The notes under the pieces were generated by a model that made no database searches, was not told the origin of the DNA, and saw only the letters and a program-made list of their open reading frames with translations. A stretch of 64,000 nt of DNA from Hyphomicrobiales bacterium (GTDB lineage Bacteria > Pseudomonadota > Alphaproteobacteria > Rhizobiales > Beijerinckiaceae), in NCBI GenBank assembly GCA_930633495.1, contig CAKNFJ010000001.1, positions 1,116,001-1,180,000 on the forward strand, read 5' to 3'. A program made the position numbers and the translations under genes. Positions within the stretch are counted from its first letter, which is position 1; each line of letters starts with the position of its first letter. This document shows positions 8,451 through 19,160 of this stretch, piece by piece.

Positions 8451-9790
8451 CACAGCACCTCCACGAGCGCCGCCACGAGGGCCGCCCGGTCTTCATCGGT
8501 ATTCACCTCGGTCGAGGCGATGATCAGCAGATCGTCCAGTCCGGCATGCGGCAACAGCCGCGAGACGGGGACGCCGGCCAGGATGCCCTTGGCAGCCAAC
8601 ACCTCGACGACCTCGGCGGCCGGCTTCTTCAGCTTCACGGTGAACTCGTTGAAGAAGCTCTCGTTGAGCACCTTGACGCCTTCCACCCCCGCCAGCAGAT
8701 CGGCGAGCTTCACCGCATTGGCGTGGTTCACCTCTGCCAGCCGCGTAAAGCCCTCCTGCCCGAGCAGCGTCATGTGGATGGTGAAGGCCAGCACGCAGAG
8801 GCCGGAATTGGTGCAGATGTTCGAGGTCGCCTTGTCGCGGCGGATATGCTGCTCGCGGGTCGAGAGCGTCAGCACGAAGCCGCGCTGGCCCTGGCTGTCG
8901 ACCGTCTCGCCGCAGAGCCGGCCCGGCATCTGGCGGATATATTTCGACTGGGCGGCGAAGAGGCCGACATAGGGGCCGCCGAAGTTCAGCGCATTGCCGA
9001 TCGACTGGCCCTCGCCTACGACGATGTCGGCATCCTGCGCGCCCGGCGGCACGGCGGCGCCGAGCGAGACGACCTCGGTGAAGACCGCGATCAGCAGCGC
9101 GCCATGGGCATGGGCCTTCTCGGCTATCGGCTTCAGGTCGCGCAGGTTGCCGAAGACGTCCGGCGACTGGACGACGACGCAGGAGACGCTGTCGTCGATC
9201 TGGGAGAGGATGTCCTCGCTGGCGGAGACGTCGGGCTTCAACGCCACGACCTCGTCATTGGCCATCTCGGAGAGGGTCTCGACGACCGCGGTGTAATGCG
9301 GATGCAGGCCGCCGGAGAGCACCGCCTTGCGGCGCTTGGTGACGCGATGCGCCATCAGCACGGCTTCGCCGGTGCCGGTCGAGCCGTCATACATCGAGGC
9401 GTTGGCGACCTCCATGCCGGTCAGCGCCGCGATCTGGGTCTGGAACTCGAAGAGATATTGCAGCGTGCCCTGCGCGATCTCGGGCTGATAGGGCGTGTAG
9501 CTGGTCAGGAACTCCGAGCGCTGGATCAGGTGATCCACCGTCGCCGGGACATGGTGCTTGTAGGCACCGGCGCCGACGAAGAACGGCACGGCGGAGGCGG
9601 CGGTGTTCCGGCCGGCCATCTTGCCGAGGATGCGCTCGACCTCGAGCTCCCCCTTGGCACGAGGCAGGTCGACCGGCGCCTTCAGGAGCTTGCCGGCCGG
9701 CACGTCGCTGAACAGCGCGTCGACATCGGAGACGCCGATCCGCGCGAGCATGTCCTCGCGGTCGGTCTCGGTGAGCGGGAGATAGCGCAT
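8450..9790 (-). CDS. gcvPA: Glycine dehydrogenase (decarboxylating) subunit 1
   Basis: A 446-residue N-terminal half of the split P protein, with typical family stretches such as [32 protein letters not shown] and [12 protein letters not shown]. The start at 9790 gives [12 protein letters not shown], the normal N-terminus; the longer open frame upstream is made of intergenic repeat sequence. It is separated from gcvH by a 133-base palindromic repeat, so transcription of the operon passes through that element. Single-chain GcvP is commoner in proteobacteria; the split form is also found in some alphaproteobacteria. Confidence 0.95.
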   Translation of the reverse strand: MRYLPLTETDREDMLARIGVSDVDALFSDVPAGKLLKAPVDLPRAKGELEVERILGKMAGRNTAASAVPFFVGAGAYKHHVPATVDHLIQRSEFLTSYTPYQPEIAQGTLQYLFEFQTQIAALTGMEVANASMYDGSTGTGEAVLMAHRVTKRRKAVLSGGLHPHYTAVVETLSEMANDEVVALKPDVSASEDILSQIDDSVSCVVVQSPDVFGNLRDLKPIAEKAHAHGALLIAVFTEVVSLGAAVPPGAQDADIVVGEGQSIGNALNFGGPYVGLFAAQSKYIRQMPGRLCGETVDSQGQRGFVLTLSTREQHIRRDKATSNICTNSGLCVLAFTIHMTLLGQEGFTRLAEVNHANAVKLADLLAGVEGVKVLNESFFNEFTVKLKKPAAEVVEVLAAKGILAGVPVSRLLPHAGLDDLLIIASTEVNTDEDRAALVAALVEVL

Positions 9791-9811
9791 GGGGTGATTC
9801 CGTTTCGGAGT

Positions 9812-9944
9812 GTCATCCCGTGCGCGCTGCGACATGAAATGCCGCTGCGCAGACACGGGACCGCATGACGAGAAGGCGCCTCTTTCGGAAGACGATCCCG
9901 CATCTGCGCAGCGGCACCATGTGCCGCAGCGCGTGCGGGATGAC
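9812..9944. repeat. Palindromic repeat inside the gcv operon
   Basis: The element starts GTCATCCCGTGCGCGCTGCG and ends with the inverted complement CGCAGCGCGTGCGGGATGAC, with further internal complementarity (CCGCTGCGCAGA / TCTGCGCAGCGG). It fills the gap between gcvH and gcvPA almost completely. It looks like a short non-autonomous mobile palindrome inserted within an operon. Confidence 0.65.
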
Positions 9945-9950
9945 GCCTCT

Positions 9951-10325
9951 TCAGAGCGTCTTGACGTAGTTCTGGTACTCGGCCTCGTTCATCAGCCCGT
10001 CGAGCTCGGCCGCGTCCTTGATCTTGATCTTGAGGAACCAGCCCTTGCCGGCCGGGTCCTCGTTGACGGTGCCGGGCGCCGCCTCGAGCTCGTCATTGAC
10101 CGCGACGACCTCGCCCGAGACCGGGGCGTAGACCTCGGAAGCGGCCTTGACGCTCTCGACCACGGCGGCTTCGCCGCCCTTGGCCAGCGCCTTGCCCACG
10201 GCCGGCAGCTCGACGAAGACAACGTCGCCGAGTTGGGCCTGGGCGTAGTCGGAGATGCCGACGGTGCCGACGTCACCCTCGATGCGGATATATTCGTGGT
10301 CCTTGCTGTAACGGGTCTCGGCCAT
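9951..10325 (-). CDS. gcvH: Glycine cleavage system H protein
   Basis: A 124-residue lipoyl carrier protein. The lipoylated lysine is K60 in [14 protein letters not shown], and the C-terminal GWFLKIKI...[10 protein letters not shown] region is typical. It shuttles the aminomethyl group from the P protein to the T protein. The gene has a GGAGGAG ribosome-binding site and follows gcvT by 35 bases. Confidence 0.97.
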   Translation of the reverse strand: MAETRYSKDHEYIRIEGDVGTVGISDYAQAQLGDVVFVELPAVGKALAKGGEAAVVESVKAASEVYAPVSGEVVAVNDELEAAPGTVNEDPAGKGWFLKIKIKDAAELDGLMNEAEYQNYVKTL

Positions 10326-10360
10326 GGTCTCCTCCTGGCGTCAGATGTCGGGAAAGGGTT

Positions 10361-11515
10361 TCAGCGCTTGTAGCCGTTCGGCACGAAGGGCATCGGCGCC
10401 ACGACGGCCGGCAGCGGCTTGCCGCGCACGATGAGGTTGAGCTGGGTGCCCGGCGCGGAATGAGCCTTGGCGACATAGCCCATGGCGCAGGGGCCGTTCA
10501 GCGTCGGGCCGAAGCCGCCCGAGGTCACGACGCCGATCACCTCGCCCTCGGGCGTCGCGATCTCGGTGCCCTCGCGGGCGGGAGCACGGCCTTCCGGCTT
10601 GAGGCCGACGCGGATGCGCGAGACGCCCTCGGCGAGCTCGCGCTGGACGCGCGCGGCGCCCGGAAAACCACCCTCCTCGCGGCGGCGCTTCTGGATCGAC
10701 CAGTTGAGCGCGGCCTCGATCGGGGAGGTCGTGGTGTCGATGTCATGGCCGTAGAGGCACAGCCCCGCTTCGAGGCGCAGCGAATCGCGGGCGCCGAGGC
10801 CGATCGGCTTGACGTTGCCGTCGAGCAGCAGCGTGTCCCAGATCTCGCCGATCTTGTTGGCTGCGGCGGAGATCTCGTAGCCGTCCTCGCCGGTATAGCC
10901 GGAGCGGCTGACATTGGCCTTGATGCCGGCGACCTTCATGGTGCGGGACGTCATGAAGCCCATCTCGGCGGCTTCAGGCGCAATAGCGGCGAGCGCCGCC
11001 TCGGCGCCCGGGCCCTGCAACGCGATCAGGCCGCGATGCTCGGCCTTGACCAGCTTCACATTGGCCGGCAGGCGCGCCTCGATATGGGCGTAGTCGGCAT
11101 CCTTGCAGGCAGCGTTGACGACGACGTAGAGCGCACCGTCCTCATCGGGGTCGAGCGAGCGCGTCACCATCAGGTCGTCGAGGATGCCGCCCTCCTCGTT
11201 CAGCAGCTGCGAATAGCGCTGCTTGCCGGGCGCGAGATTGACGATATCGGCGGGAATCAGCGCTTCCAGCGCCTTCGCCGTGGTCTCGTGATCGGGGCCG
11301 ATCAGGAAGCACTGCCCCATATGCGAGACGTCGAAGAGACCGGCCTTCTCGCGCGTCCAGTTGTGCTCGGTCAGGATGCCGCTCGGATACTGCACCGGCA
11401 TGTCGTAGCCGGCGAAGGGCACCATACGGGCACCGAGCGAGACGTGACGGGCGTGAAGCGGGGTCCTCAGCGGCGCTGCGGCGCCGGCGGTGTCGGTAGT
11501 GGCCTCGGCAGCCAT
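10361..11515 (-). CDS. gcvT: Aminomethyltransferase (glycine cleavage T protein)
   Basis: A 384-residue GcvT. The N-terminal part has the family sequence LHARHVSLGARMVPFAGYDMPVQY and the folate-site region (GLFDVSHMGQ); the C-terminal barrel domain carries EVIGVVTSGGFGPTL. It transfers the one-carbon unit to tetrahydrofolate and releases ammonia. It is the first gene of the operon, behind a tandem glycine riboswitch. The start ATG at 11515 has GGGAGGGG 8-15 bases upstream. The first ~16 residues are a short Ala/Thr-rich extension. Confidence 0.95.
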   Translation of the reverse strand: MAAEATTDTAGAAAPLRTPLHARHVSLGARMVPFAGYDMPVQYPSGILTEHNWTREKAGLFDVSHMGQCFLIGPDHETTAKALEALIPADIVNLAPGKQRYSQLLNEEGGILDDLMVTRSLDPDEDGALYVVVNAACKDADYAHIEARLPANVKLVKAEHRGLIALQGPGAEAALAAIAPEAAEMGFMTSRTMKVAGIKANVSRSGYTGEDGYEISAAANKIGEIWDTLLLDGNVKPIGLGARDSLRLEAGLCLYGHDIDTTTSPIEAALNWSIQKRRREEGGFPGAARVQRELAEGVSRIRVGLKPEGRAPAREGTEIATPEGEVIGVVTSGGFGPTLNGPCAMGYVAKAHSAPGTQLNLIVRGKPLPAVVAPMPFVPNGYKR

Positions 11516-11570
11516 GGCATGCCCCTCCCAGAATCGAGCGCAAGCCCCGGACGATAGTGTCCGGGACGCG

Positions 11571-11772
11571 CCCCCTCTGTCTCGGCACCTGAGAGATTTC
11601 CCCGCCCGACCACAGGATCGGACAAGTTACACCCGTCGGTGGGCGGGCATTGCTGCCCGCCGCTTTCCAGAGCGCCAAATCCCCAGCGGCCCTTTTTGCC
11701 TGAGCGTTTCCGGGGCGGTTGCGCCTTCGGCGCCGGGTCCTGACGGATCAGGCCCGGTCTCTCCCGCGGGGA
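11571..11772 (-). ncRNA. Tandem glycine riboswitch
   Basis: Reading the minus strand, the first aptamer has GCGGGAGAGACC, GGCGCCGAAGGCGCAA and CGCTCAGGCAAAAAGG; the second has CTCTGGAAAGC, CCACCGACGGGTGTAACTT and AATCTCTCAGGTGCCGAGACAGAGGGGG. These are the conserved cores of the two-aptamer glycine riboswitch (gcvT element). It sits directly ahead of gcvT. After it, a short stem (CCCGGAC/GTCCGGG at about 11543-11564) with no T-run precedes the ribosome-binding site and may be the expression platform. In most relatives glycine turns the operon on. Confidence 0.93.
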
Positions 11773-11788
11773 TATGCGGCTAGGGGCA

Positions 11789-11816
11789 GAGATACAGAAG
11801 GCGCCGGCCCAGTCAA
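11789..11816 (-). promoter_or_regulatory. Putative promoter of the gcv operon
   Basis: On the minus strand TTGACT (11816-11811), a 16-base spacer, then TATCTC (11794-11789). Start of transcription would be near 11782, ten bases ahead of the first riboswitch helix, which is the spacing expected. The -10 match is weak. Confidence 0.45.
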
Positions 11817-11832
11817 TCCGGGCGGCGCCTTC
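11797..11832 (-). terminator. Hairpin between the lipoprotein gene and the gcv promoter
   Basis: GAAGGCGCC (11832-11824 on the minus strand) and GGCGCCTTC (11805-11797) form a 9-bp perfect stem extended by GC pairs, with the gcv -35 hexamer in its loop. It lies 33 bases after the lipoprotein stop and could end that transcript, although no good T-run follows. Confidence 0.4.
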
Positions 11833-11864
11833 TTTCACGGCAATGCTGCTTCTCCCGGCAGCGC

Positions 11865-12479
11865 TCAGCGCCGGCGTGACCGCGCCGGCGTGACCGCGCC
11901 GCCCTGTCCCAGCCCGACGACGATCTCGACATCGCCCTTGCCGGCGGGAACGACGATCCCGTCCTCGACATGGGAGAAATCGACCCCGCCCTGGCCGGAG
12001 GGAATCGTGCCGCCGACGCGCGAGCCGCGGCGGGCAACCGTCGCACTGCCGCGCGTCACGACCGTGCTCAGGGTCGCGCCATAGCTGCCGGGGCTGCCGG
12101 CCGGGCCAAGGAGCACGCGACCCTCGACGCCGACCTTGAGACGGAAGCCGCCGCCGCCGGTCGGCGTGCATTCGCGCGCGACGTTGGTGATCGAAATCTG
12201 GTAGCGCAGCCCGCTGCTGTCCTGGCCCGCCTGGGCGCGAACAGCGGCGCCGCCATCGGCGACGATCACCTCGGGGCAGATCGTCTCGTTCGCGTCGTCA
12301 TCCTTCGGCAACTGATCCGCGACCGGCGGCTTGGTCGACTGGAACATGAGCACATTGCCGAACGTCTGCATCGTGCTCGGCTGCCCCGAGGACGAGGAAG
12401 AGGAACCACAGCCGGCAAGACCCAGGCATAGCAGGGGAAGGGCGAGCCAGCGGCCCGCAGTCAGAGTCTGGTCGATCAA
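11865..12479 (-). CDS. Hypothetical lipoprotein
   Basis: A 204-residue protein starting at TTG that overlaps the stop of the IalB gene (TTGA). The N-terminus TAGRWLALPLLCLGLAGCGSS is a lipoprotein signal peptide with a lipobox cysteine, followed by a run of serines. The mature part has two more cysteines (ETICPEV, ARECTPT) and many small residues; it resembles a beta-rich periplasmic domain. I do not recognise a named family or function. Tight coupling to the IalB gene suggests the two envelope proteins are made together. Confidence 0.75.
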   Translation of the reverse strand: MIDQTLTAGRWLALPLLCLGLAGCGSSSSSSGQPSTMQTFGNVLMFQSTKPPVADQLPKDDDANETICPEVIVADGGAAVRAQAGQDSSGLRYQISITNVARECTPTGGGGFRLKVGVEGRVLLGPAGSPGSYGATLSTVVTRGSATVARRGSRVGGTIPSGQGGVDFSHVEDGIVVPAGKGDVEIVVGLGQGGAVTPARSRRR

Positions 12480-12985
12480 GGCAGCGCCTCCACGCCGGGG
12501 CCGAAGCCGTTGAGCGAGACGGGCACGCCCACCCCCTCTTCCGGCGTCTGGAATACGATGAAGGTCGCGTTCTTGCCGCCCTTGAGCTGGCCGAGCAGAT
12601 TGTCGTCCATGACGACCTCCGCCACACAACCTGAGGTCAGGCAGCGCACGAAGCCGGCGCGGCCGATATCCTTGTCGTCGATCTTGAGGCCGAGCCCCGA
12701 GGGCAGCAGCACGCCGAGCGGCGCGACGACCCGCAGCAGCCGGCTTTTCTGATCGGCCGTCTTCAGGACGATGACGAGCAGCGTCAGATTCGGCCGGTCC
12801 TCGGCCGCGACGTTCTGGACGAGCGCGCATTGCTCGGTCTTGGCGCCCGGCGGCACCTCGCAGCGCATCTGCCAGTCGCCATGTGTGGAGCGCACCGCGC
12901 CCTGCGCGAAAGCGGAACCGGCTGCGAGGCTCGTCCCGATGAGCGCCAGCGCCAGGGCGCCAGCCGCTCCGATGATCCTCATCAT
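12476..12985 (-). CDS. Invasion-associated locus B (IalB) family protein
   Basis: About 169 residues: signal peptide (MMRIIGAAGALALALIGTS...AFAQG) then the IalB domain, seen as HGDWQMRCEVPPGAKTEQCAL near the start, GIGRAGFV-like GRAGFVRCLTSGCVAEV with paired cysteines, and GKNATFIVFQTPEEG. IalB proteins are periplasmic or outer-membrane-associated; the name comes from Bartonella but the family is widespread in non-pathogenic rhizobia. Four start codons lie close together (13012, 12994, 12985, 12982); GGAAGG nine bases upstream favours 12985. Confidence 0.88.
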   Translation of the reverse strand: MMRIIGAAGALALALIGTSLAAGSAFAQGAVRSTHGDWQMRCEVPPGAKTEQCALVQNVAAEDRPNLTLLVIVLKTADQKSRLLRVVAPLGVLLPSGLGLKIDDKDIGRAGFVRCLTSGCVAEVVMDDNLLGQLKGGKNATFIVFQTPEEGVGVPVSLNGFGPGVEALP

Positions 12986-13332
12986 CCCTGCCATCCTTCC
13001 AAACCCGTGCATAAACCGCAGCAGAAGCGCATGATTCAGGCAAAACGCCGACCGCGCGCGAGAATCCCGCCGCCGTTAACATAAAGTGCGTTCGGACCAT
13101 GCAGGCCGTGCCCTGTCAAGGCGGAGCAGGGTGCGCGCGCCCAGTTCCGTCAAGACCTCGTGCGATTATGCCGCACAGATGATGGGGCACCGTGTCATTG
13201 CCCCTCTGGCGCAAGCGTGTTCTTTGATTTATCGCAATCCCGAAGAACGAGGCGACCTCACGGTCGCCCCTTCGTGCATGGGGCCAAGCCGGTCGGTTCC
13301 CGTGCAGGTCGATTGAGGAGCATGACGGATCG
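12986..13332. other. Intergenic region between IalB gene and ctaC
   Basis: The region separates the divergently transcribed IalB gene and the cox operon and should hold both promoters. TTGATTTATCGCAA at 13224-13237 resembles an FNR/FixK-type box (TTGAT-N4-ATCAA) with a poor right half. Open frames here lack a ribosome-binding site and family resemblance. I see no RNA gene. Confidence 0.4.
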
Positions 13333-15856
<2,524 letters not shown>

Positions 15857-15863
15857 GACAACA

Positions 15864-15891
15864 GGCGGCGGGTCTCCCGAGACCCGCCGCC
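15864..15891 (+). terminator. Perfect 13-bp hairpin after ctaD
   Basis: GGCGGCGGGTCTC and GAGACCCGCCGCC form a 13-bp perfect stem with a 2-base loop, 8 bases after the ctaD stop. No T-run follows, so it is more likely an mRNA stabiliser or partial attenuator setting subunit I/II levels above those of the assembly factors downstream. Confidence 0.45.
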
Positions 15892-16003
15892 GCCCCTCCC
15901 CCGAACGCCTGCAGAGGCGTTCCGGAGATGGGCGGCACGCTTCACAGCCGCGAAGACCCTGCGCCCGCGGGCGCCGTTCAAGAGCACGAAGACGAACCGA
16001 CCG

Positions 16004-16948
16004 ATGTCTGCTGCGTTCGAGACCCGCACCGACGGATTGACCGCCTCCACCGGCGAGGCGCGCGATTTCTTCGCGCTGCTGAAGCCGCGCGTGATGTCGC
16101 TCGTCGTCGTGACGGCACTGACCGGCATGGCGACCGCGCCTGGCTCGGTGCACCCCATCCTCGCGCTCGCCGCGCTGATGGCGATCGCGGTCGGTGCCGG
16201 TGCGTCGGGCTGTCTCAACATGTGGTACGACGCCGATATCGACGCGCTGATGAGCCGCACGGCCAAGCGCCCGATCCCGGCGGGCCGCGTCCTGCCCTCG
16301 GAGGCTCTCGCCTTCGGGCTGACGCTCTCGGTCGGCTCGGTGCTGGTGCTCGGGCTGATCACCAATGCGCTGGCCGCCTTCATGCTGGCCTTCACCATCT
16401 TCTTCTACGCCGTCGTCTATTCGATGTGGCTGAAACGCTGGACGCCGCAGAACATCGTGATCGGCGGTGCGGCCGGCGCCTTCCCGCCGATGATCGGCGA
16501 GGCCGTGGTGACCGGCAATTTCGGCTGGCACTCGCTGGTGCTGTGCGCAATCATCTTCCTCTGGACCCCGCCGCATTTCTGGGCGCTGGCCCTGGTCAAA
16601 TCCGGCGATTACGAGCGCGCCGGCATCCCGATGATGCCGAACGTCGCCGGCCCCGCCGCGACCCGCCGGCAGATCGTGCTCTACTCGCTGCTGATGGCTC
16701 CGGTCGCCGTGCTGCCGGCGCTGATGGGCTTCGGCGGCCTGCTCTACCTCGTCGTCTCGGTGACGACCGGGCTCGTGATGATCGGGCTTTCGGTCCAGGT
16801 CTGGCTGCGCAGCGAGGGCCCGGCCGCGGTCAAGGCCTGCTGGTCGCTGTTCGGGTTCTCGATCCTCTATCTCTTCCTGCTCTTCGCGGTTCTGCTCGTC
16901 GAGAACGGGCTCGGCCTGATGTGGGCCCTGCCGAAGGTGATCGGATGA
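16004..16948 (+). CDS. ctaB: Heme o synthase (protoheme IX farnesyltransferase)
   Basis: A 314-residue UbiA-superfamily prenyltransferase that adds farnesyl to heme b to make heme o, the precursor of heme a for CtaD. The first Asp-rich motif region [19 protein letters not shown] and the second region [21 protein letters not shown] are diagnostic for CtaB/COX10. About nine membrane helices. The stop overlaps the coxF start (ATGA). Confidence 0.96.
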   Translation: MSAAFETRTDGLTASTGEARDFFALLKPRVMSLVVVTALTGMATAPGSVHPILALAALMAIAVGAGASGCLNMWYDADIDALMSRTAKRPIPAGRVLPSEALAFGLTLSVGSVLVLGLITNALAAFMLAFTIFFYAVVYSMWLKRWTPQNIVIGGAAGAFPPMIGEAVVTGNFGWHSLVLCAIIFLWTPPHFWALALVKSGDYERAGIPMMPNVAGPAATRRQIVLYSLLMAPVAVLPALMGFGGLLYLVVSVTTGLVMIGLSVQVWLRSEGPAAVKACWSLFGFSILYLFLLFAVLLVENGLGLMWALPKVIG

Positions 16949-17118
16949 GCGAGCAACGCCCCCAGCAATCCGGGCCGGCGCCGTTCTCCCCGGAAGACAT
17001 GGCGCGCCGCCGCCGCCGTTCCGTCGCTCTTGCGCTGGTGCTCGGCGGCCTCGTGGTCTTCTTCTTCGTGGTGACGCTGGTGAAGACCGGCCCCGCGATC
17101 CTGAACCGGCCGCTGTAA
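16945..17118 (+). CDS. coxF: CoxF-type small membrane protein
   Basis: A 57-residue protein: a polar, Arg-rich N-terminus ([11 protein letters not shown]) then one membrane helix ([20 protein letters not shown]). Small single-helix proteins at this position between ctaB and ctaG are the CoxF proteins of rhizobial oxidase operons; their role in oxidase assembly is not well defined. Both ends overlap neighbours: ATGA with ctaB and TAATG with ctaG. Confidence 0.8.
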   Translation: MSEQRPQQSGPAPFSPEDMARRRRRSVALALVLGGLVVFFFVVTLVKTGPAILNRPL

Positions 17119-17729
17119 TGACGGCCCGTTCTCCCCAGCGGCCCAAGGGCAACCCGGCACGCACCGCGCTGGTCTGCGTCGGCGTCGCCTTCGGCATGCT
17201 CGGCGCGTCCTTCGCGGCAGTGCCGCTCTACGACCTGTTCTGCAAGGTCACCGGCTTCGGCGGCAGGCCGATGACCGGCACGGCCGGCGCCGGCAAGATC
17301 CTCGACCGCACCATGTCGGTGCGCTTCGACGCCAATGTCGCGCCGGGGCTCGGCTGGAAGTTCGAGGCCGAGAGCCCCGAGATCAAGGTCCGCGTCGGCG
17401 CGACCCAGACCGTCTTCTACAAGATGACGAATCGCTCGGACCGCACGGTCACTGGCGTCGCGACCTACAATGTCGCGCCGGACAAGGCGGCCGCCCATTT
17501 CGTCAAGATCCAGTGCTTCTGCTTCACCGAGCATACGCTGAAGCCCGGCGAGAGCTTCGAAGCGCCGGTGGTGTTCTATATCGACCCGGAAATCGCGCAG
17601 AATCGCGAGCTCGACGGCGTCCACGCCATCACATTGTCCTATACCTATTTCGCCTCGAAGTCGGGCCAGCCCGTCGCCGAGGACAAGGCCGGCTCCGTCA
17701 AGGGTGACGCGGGCAATTCGAAACTGTAG
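17118..17729 (+). CDS. ctaG: Cytochrome c oxidase copper chaperone CtaG/Cox11
   Basis: A 203-residue membrane-anchored protein with one N-terminal helix (TALVCVGVAFGMLGASFAAVPLYDLFC) and a periplasmic beta domain. The copper-binding CFCF motif is present in KIQCFCFTEHTLKPGE. Cox11 delivers copper to the CuB site of subunit I. It starts in the TAATG overlap with coxF. Confidence 0.97.
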   Translation: MTARSPQRPKGNPARTALVCVGVAFGMLGASFAAVPLYDLFCKVTGFGGRPMTGTAGAGKILDRTMSVRFDANVAPGLGWKFEAESPEIKVRVGATQTVFYKMTNRSDRTVTGVATYNVAPDKAAAHFVKIQCFCFTEHTLKPGESFEAPVVFYIDPEIAQNRELDGVHAITLSYTYFASKSGQPVAEDKAGSVKGDAGNSKL

Positions 17730-17782
17730 AACGCGCTAGAGCAAAAGCGCGGACAAGACGTCGTACGCGGAGACTGAATACG

Positions 17783-18643
17783 ATGGCCGGGGCCCATACG
17801 AAGCACCACGACTACCACCTCGTCGATCCGAGCCCGTGGCCGCTCGTCGGCGCCGCCAGCGCGACGATCATGGCGATCGGCGCCGTGATGTGGATGAAGG
17901 CGCTGCCCGTCGGCGGCATGCATATCGGCCCGCTGGTCTTCGGCGCCGGCCTGCTCGGCGTGCTCTACACCATGCTGGCCTGGTGGATGGACGTGATCCG
18001 CGAGGCCGAGAAGGAAGGCCACCACACCCGCGTCGTCCAGCTCCATCACCGCTACGGCATGATCATGTTCATCGCCTCCGAGGTGATGTTCTTCGTCGCC
18101 TGGTTCTGGGCCTATTTCGACGCCAGCCTCTTCGCCGGCGAGCACATCAACTTCCTGCGCTACGAGTTCACGGGCGGGCACTGGCCGCCGAAGGGCATCG
18201 AGACCTTCGATCCCTGGCACCTGCCGCTGCTCAACACGCTGATCCTGCTCACCTCGGGCACGACCGTGACCTGGGCCCACTACGCCCTGATCAACGACGA
18301 CCGCGCCGGCCTGAAGCAGGCCCTGTGGCTGACCGTGATCCTGGGCATCCTGTTCACGCTGTGCCAGGCTTACGAGTATTCGCACGCCACTTTCGCCTTC
18401 AAGGGCAACATCTACGGCGCCACCTTCTTCATGGCGACCGGCTTCCACGGCGCGCATGTCATCATCGGCACGATCTTCCTGGCGGTCTGCCTCTACCGGG
18501 CCTATCTCGGCCACTTCAAGCCGAACCAGCATCTCGGCTTCGAGTTCGCCGCCTGGTACTGGCACTTCGTCGACGTGGTCTGGCTCTTCCTGTTCGCCGC
18601 GATCTATGTCTGGGGTGCCGGCGCGCCTGCCGCCGGGCACTGA
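17783..18643 (+). CDS. ctaE: Cytochrome c oxidase subunit III
   Basis: A 286-residue seven-helix subunit that stabilises the oxidase and supports proton uptake. Family stretches include YHLVDPSPWPLVG at the start, RYGMIMFIASEVMFFVAWFW and WYWHFVDVVWLFLF near the end. It follows ctaG after 53 bases and is followed by a terminator, so it closes the core oxidase operon. Confidence 0.97.
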   Translation: MAGAHTKHHDYHLVDPSPWPLVGAASATIMAIGAVMWMKALPVGGMHIGPLVFGAGLLGVLYTMLAWWMDVIREAEKEGHHTRVVQLHHRYGMIMFIASEVMFFVAWFWAYFDASLFAGEHINFLRYEFTGGHWPPKGIETFDPWHLPLLNTLILLTSGTTVTWAHYALINDDRAGLKQALWLTVILGILFTLCQAYEYSHATFAFKGNIYGATFFMATGFHGAHVIIGTIFLAVCLYRAYLGHFKPNQHLGFEFAAWYWHFVDVVWLFLFAAIYVWGAGAPAAGH

Positions 18644-18680
18644 CGACGCCGCTTAGCCGCGCTCTCGCGGTCAACGTCTG

Positions 18681-18711
18681 AAAGGCGGCCGCGAGGCCGC
18701 CTTTCCTGTTT
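18681..18711 (+). terminator. Probable terminator after ctaE
   Basis: AAAGGCGGCC, loop GCGA, GGCCGCCTTT followed by CCTGTTT: an 8-10 bp GC-rich stem with a short imperfect T-rich tail, 38 bases after ctaE. Some read-through into the DUF983/SURF1 genes is likely. Confidence 0.7.
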
Positions 18712-18785
18712 AGGTCCTTTGATTGTGCATCGGCTTTCCCGAAACCCGCGTTCCACGTTTCGGGCCGATGCTCTGGGAGGCTGCG

Positions 18786-19160
18786 ATGGCCGGCTCTGAA
18801 CCCACACCCCCCTCTCCCTATTCGACCGGCCTGGCGGGCCGCTGCCCGCGCTGCGGCGAGGGCGCGCTGTTCGACGGCTTCCTCAAGCTGAAGCCGCGCT
18901 GCAGCGCCTGCGGGCTCGACTACAAATTCGTCGATTCGGCCGATGGCCCCGCCGTCTTCATCATGCTGATCGCCGGCTTCATCGTTCTGGGCGCGGCGCT
19001 CTATGTCGAGATCGCCTATGAGCCGCCGATCTGGCTGCACCTGCTGATGTGGCTGCCGCTGGCGCTGATCCTCTGCCTTGCCCTGCTCAGGCCGATGAAG
19101 GGGATTGCCGTCGCGCTGCAATACGCTCACAAGGCCGAGGAAGGCAGGCGGGCGAAGTGA
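18786..19160 (+). CDS. DUF983 family membrane protein
   Basis: A 124-residue protein with a zinc-ribbon-like N-terminus (GRCPRCGEGALF ... LKPRCSACGL, four cysteines) and two membrane helices in the second half. This is DUF983, commonly found next to cox genes; its job is unknown but the context implies oxidase biogenesis. GGGAGG lies upstream of the ATG at 18786. The stop overlaps the GTG of the SURF1 gene. Confidence 0.92.
   Translation: MAGSEPTPPSPYSTGLAGRCPRCGEGALFDGFLKLKPRCSACGLDYKFVDSADGPAVFIMLIAGFIVLGAALYVEIAYEPPIWLHLLMWLPLALILCLALLRPMKGIAVALQYAHKAEEGRRAK

Noticed and set aside
13086-13316. A 76-codon frame ahead of ctaC
   Set aside because: It has no ribosome-binding site, no hydrophobic or conserved pattern, and occupies the expected promoter region.
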